Assembly (NCBI GenBank): GCA_023386235.1
Contig: JAEWKC010000024.1
Location: 1 to 16,371, forward strand
Direction: 5' to 3'
DNA: 16,371 nucleotides
Origin: Bacteroidota bacterium
GTDB lineage: Bacteria; Bacteroidota; Bacteroidia; Chitinophagales; Chitinophagaceae
Under the pieces are notes generated by a model. It worked only from the letters and a program-made list of their open reading frames with translations, did not search any database and was not told where the DNA came from. Every line of letters begins with the position of its first letter. Within the stretch, counting starts at the first letter, position 1. Positions 14,521-16,371 of the stretch are shown here, one piece after another. The position numbers were made by a program, and so were the translations under genes.

Positions 14521-15290
14521 TGACGTTTCAGCGAAAATTAACGAATACTTATCAATCAAAAAAGAATATTATAGCGGGCAGAAATCCCGTAATGGAAGCA
14601 CTGAATGCAAATGAGAATATAGATAAGATTCTGTTATTCAAAAATGCCTCCGGTGAAGCCATCAACAGCATACGCAACGCTGCCAAAAAACTGAATATAC
14701 CTGTTCAGTATGTGCCTAATGAAAAGCTTAACAGTATCACTAACATCAACCATCAGGGTATAATAGCTTTTAAATCTGCTATTGTGTACCAGGATTTGCA
14801 ACAGATCATCGACTGGGTTACCGGTGAAGGCGATACGCCATTGTTTCTAATGCTTGATGGCGTTACCGATGTTAGAAATATCGGAGCTATTGCCAGAAGC
14901 GCCGTATGCACGGGCGTTCAGGCTATCATAATCCCTGATAAAGGGGTAGGAGCAATGAATGAAGAGGCTGTAAAAAGTAGTGCGGGCGCTTTGGAGAAAG
15001 TGAATATCTGCAGGGTCAACAGCCTGGCAAACGCGGTAGACACCTTGCATTTAAACGGCATTAAAGTATTTGCCAGTGAAATGAATGCAGAAAATCAATT
15101 GTTCCAGATTGATTTTTCCGACCCGTGTTGTATTGTTATGGGCGACGAAGGAAAAGGCATTCAGTCATTTATTTTAAAATCGGCAGATAAAACTTTTTCT
15201 ATCCCGATGAAAAATAATTTTGATTCGTTCAATGTTTCTGTAGCCTGCGGCATATCATTGTATGAGGCAATGAAGCAGAGATTGAATTAG
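14520..15290 (+). CDS. rlmB: 23S rRNA (guanosine-2'-O)-methyltransferase, RlmB-type
   Basis: A 256-residue SPOUT methyltransferase with the N-terminal RNA-binding domain (IIAGRNPVMEAL at 17-28, ending in the HQGIIAF region at 78-84) followed by the knotted catalytic domain. Motif 1 is LDGVTDVRNIGAIARSA (112-128) with the conserved Arg at 126, motif 2 is VMGDEGKGI (206-214), and motif 3 is IPMKNNFDSFNVSVACG (228-244). This architecture is that of RlmB, which methylates G2251 of 23S rRNA; other members of the subfamily modify tRNA or different rRNA sites, so the exact target is inferred. The ATG overlaps the murQ stop by one base. It is a different protein type from the short SPOUT enzyme at 3153. 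Confidence 0.88.
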   Translation: MTFQRKLTNTYQSKKNIIAGRNPVMEALNANENIDKILLFKNASGEAINSIRNAAKKLNIPVQYVPNEKLNSITNINHQGIIAFKSAIVYQDLQQIIDWVTGEGDTPLFLMLDGVTDVRNIGAIARSAVCTGVQAIIIPDKGVGAMNEEAVKSSAGALEKVNICRVNSLANAVDTLHLNGIKVFASEMNAENQLFQIDFSDPCCIVMGDEGKGIQSFILKSADKTFSIPMKNNFDSFNVSVACGISLYEAMKQRLN

Positions 15291-15362
15291 AGTTTATAAG
15301 ATATTTACCAAGTGGTTAAATCAATAATAATTTTTTAAAGTACAGCTATAGCAGGCAATTAA

Positions 15363-16371
15363 ATGAAAACATATTTTAATAAAGTATTAATTTACCTACG
15401 GAAATTTGTTGTATTTGCTAAAAGTAAACTTTCGCATCAGCAATTTATGCTTTTTTCCTGTGTGGCTGTAGGCATCTCGGTTTCATTAGCTACTGTGGCG
15501 GTTAAATTTCTTGTTTTTAAAATAGAAACTTTTGTATTTGAAGATTGGAAAATCGGCAATATTCTTTGGTACCAGTCCTTATTGCCTTTTATTGGTATCG
15601 GTATCAGCACTTTGCTTATCAGCAGATTTTTTAAAAAAGATTTTCTTAAGGGAAATGATAAGATAGTGTATTCCATAGCTAAAAAAAATTCAAATCTTCC
15701 TTTTAGTCAATCTTATTCGCATTTACTTACCAGTGGCGCCACCATTGGTTTTGGAGGTTCATTAGGATTGGAGTCGCCCATTGTAGCAACGGGTGCTGCC
15801 ATAGGTTCCAACTATGCCAAATCCATGCTGATGTCTTACAAAGACAAAACATTGCTGATAGCCTGTGGCGTGGCGGCGGGCATAGCCACAGCGTTCAGTG
15901 CGCCGGTGGCAGGCGTGTTATTTGCTTTGGAAGTGCTGTTCATAGAAGTGTCGGCATCCTCCTTTATTCCTTTGCTTATTTCTTCAGCCACAGGCGCCAT
16001 CATGTCTAAAATTATTTTGAATGACGATATACTTTTGTCATTTTATAATATTCAAAGCTTCCAATATGATAATGTAATATTTTATATTGGTATTGGTTTG
16101 TTTGCCGGGTTGTTGGCGGTTCTGCATTCAAAAATATTTCAATGGTTTGACGGCTGGTATCTGAAAGTAAAAAAGATAACGCATCGTTGGTTGATAGGGT
16201 CTTTTATTTTAGGCGTATTGATTTTCTTTTTTCCACAGTTGTATGGCGAAGGATATTTAACCATCAAAGCCATAGCTGAAACGGGAAACATAGACGGGCG
16301 CTCAATTTTGGTACGTTTTACAGATAATCAGTCGATTATACTATTATACCTTTTGGCCGTAATGATTCTTA
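15363..16371 (+). CDS. ClC-type chloride channel/transporter, partial
   Basis: The first 336 codons of a polytopic membrane protein; the frame runs off the window end. ClC elements visible: GFGGSLGLESP (129-139), corresponding to the GxEGP motif with the gating Glu at E137, then TGAAIGSN, and AAGIATAFSAPVAGVLFALE (171-190), the equivalent of the AFNAPLAG segment. The classical GSGIP anion motif near the start is not recognisable. At the place of the internal proton-pathway Glu of E. coli ClC (E203) there is Val (V191, in FALEVLF), as in ClC channels. An in-frame stop just before the ATG fixes the start. It follows rlmB after 72 bases in which I see no convincing promoter or terminator, so read-through from rlmB is possible. 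Confidence 0.88.
   Translation, partial: MKTYFNKVLIYLRKFVVFAKSKLSHQQFMLFSCVAVGISVSLATVAVKFLVFKIETFVFEDWKIGNILWYQSLLPFIGIGISTLLISRFFKKDFLKGNDKIVYSIAKKNSNLPFSQSYSHLLTSGATIGFGGSLGLESPIVATGAAIGSNYAKSMLMSYKDKTLLIACGVAAGIATAFSAPVAGVLFALEVLFIEVSASSFIPLLISSATGAIMSKIILNDDILLSFYNIQSFQYDNVIFYIGIGLFAGLLAVLHSKIFQWFDGWYLKVKKITHRWLIGSFILGVLIFFFPQLYGEGYLTIKAIAETGNIDGRSILVRFTDNQSIILLYLLAVMIL

Noticed and set aside
15311..15345. Possible terminator between rlmB and the ClC gene: TTTACC/GGTTAAA followed by a T run.
   Set aside because: The stem is about six pairs with a bulge and the T run starts several bases after it, so it is too weak to call.

Overview
The window looks like chromosomal DNA of a member of the Bacteroidota, most likely near the Chitinophagaceae. 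It is AT-rich, Shine-Dalgarno sequences are weak or absent, promoter-like boxes fit TAnnTTTG with an upstream TTTG, and the DUF58 membrane protein and ClC protein resemble those of that phylum. The family-level placement is inference. I see no transposon, phage, CRISPR array, tRNA or rRNA.

Layout. (1) 1-2064, minus strand: a DUF58 membrane protein followed by a polytopic membrane protein cut by the window edge. (2) 2173-3075, plus strand: a zinc-ribbon SAM methyltransferase. (3) 3153-3671, minus strand: a small SPOUT (TrmH-type) RNA methyltransferase. (4) 3754-4857, plus strand: an enolase-superfamily dipeptide epimerase. (5) 4864-5043: a tryptophan attenuator, made of a promoter, a 21-codon leader ORF with three tandem Trp codons, a long antiterminator and a strong intrinsic terminator. 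(6) 5072-13093: a full trp operon, trpE-trpG-trpD-trpC-trpF-(secreted protein)-trpB-(small split ORFs)-trpA. (7) 13096-15290: hisH, murQ and rlmB, packed directly behind trpA. (8) 15363 to the end: the N-terminal 336 codons of a ClC-type chloride transporter.

The seven trp genes supply the whole route from chorismate to tryptophan. TrpE and TrpG make anthranilate; TrpD, TrpC and TrpF convert it to indole-glycerol phosphate; TrpA and TrpB finish tryptophan. The leader senses charged tRNA-Trp: a ribosome stalled on the tandem Trp codons leaves the following segment free to pair with the terminator's 5' arm, so trpE onward is transcribed. Because gaps from trpE to rlmB are mostly 0-30 bases, hisH (histidine), murQ (peptidoglycan recycling) and rlmB (rRNA methylation) may read through under the same control.

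Most noteworthy are the leader/attenuator with its almost leaderless ORF, the secreted protein gene between trpF and trpB, the split (possibly frameshifted) ORF between trpB and trpA, and the hisH joined to the trp operon.
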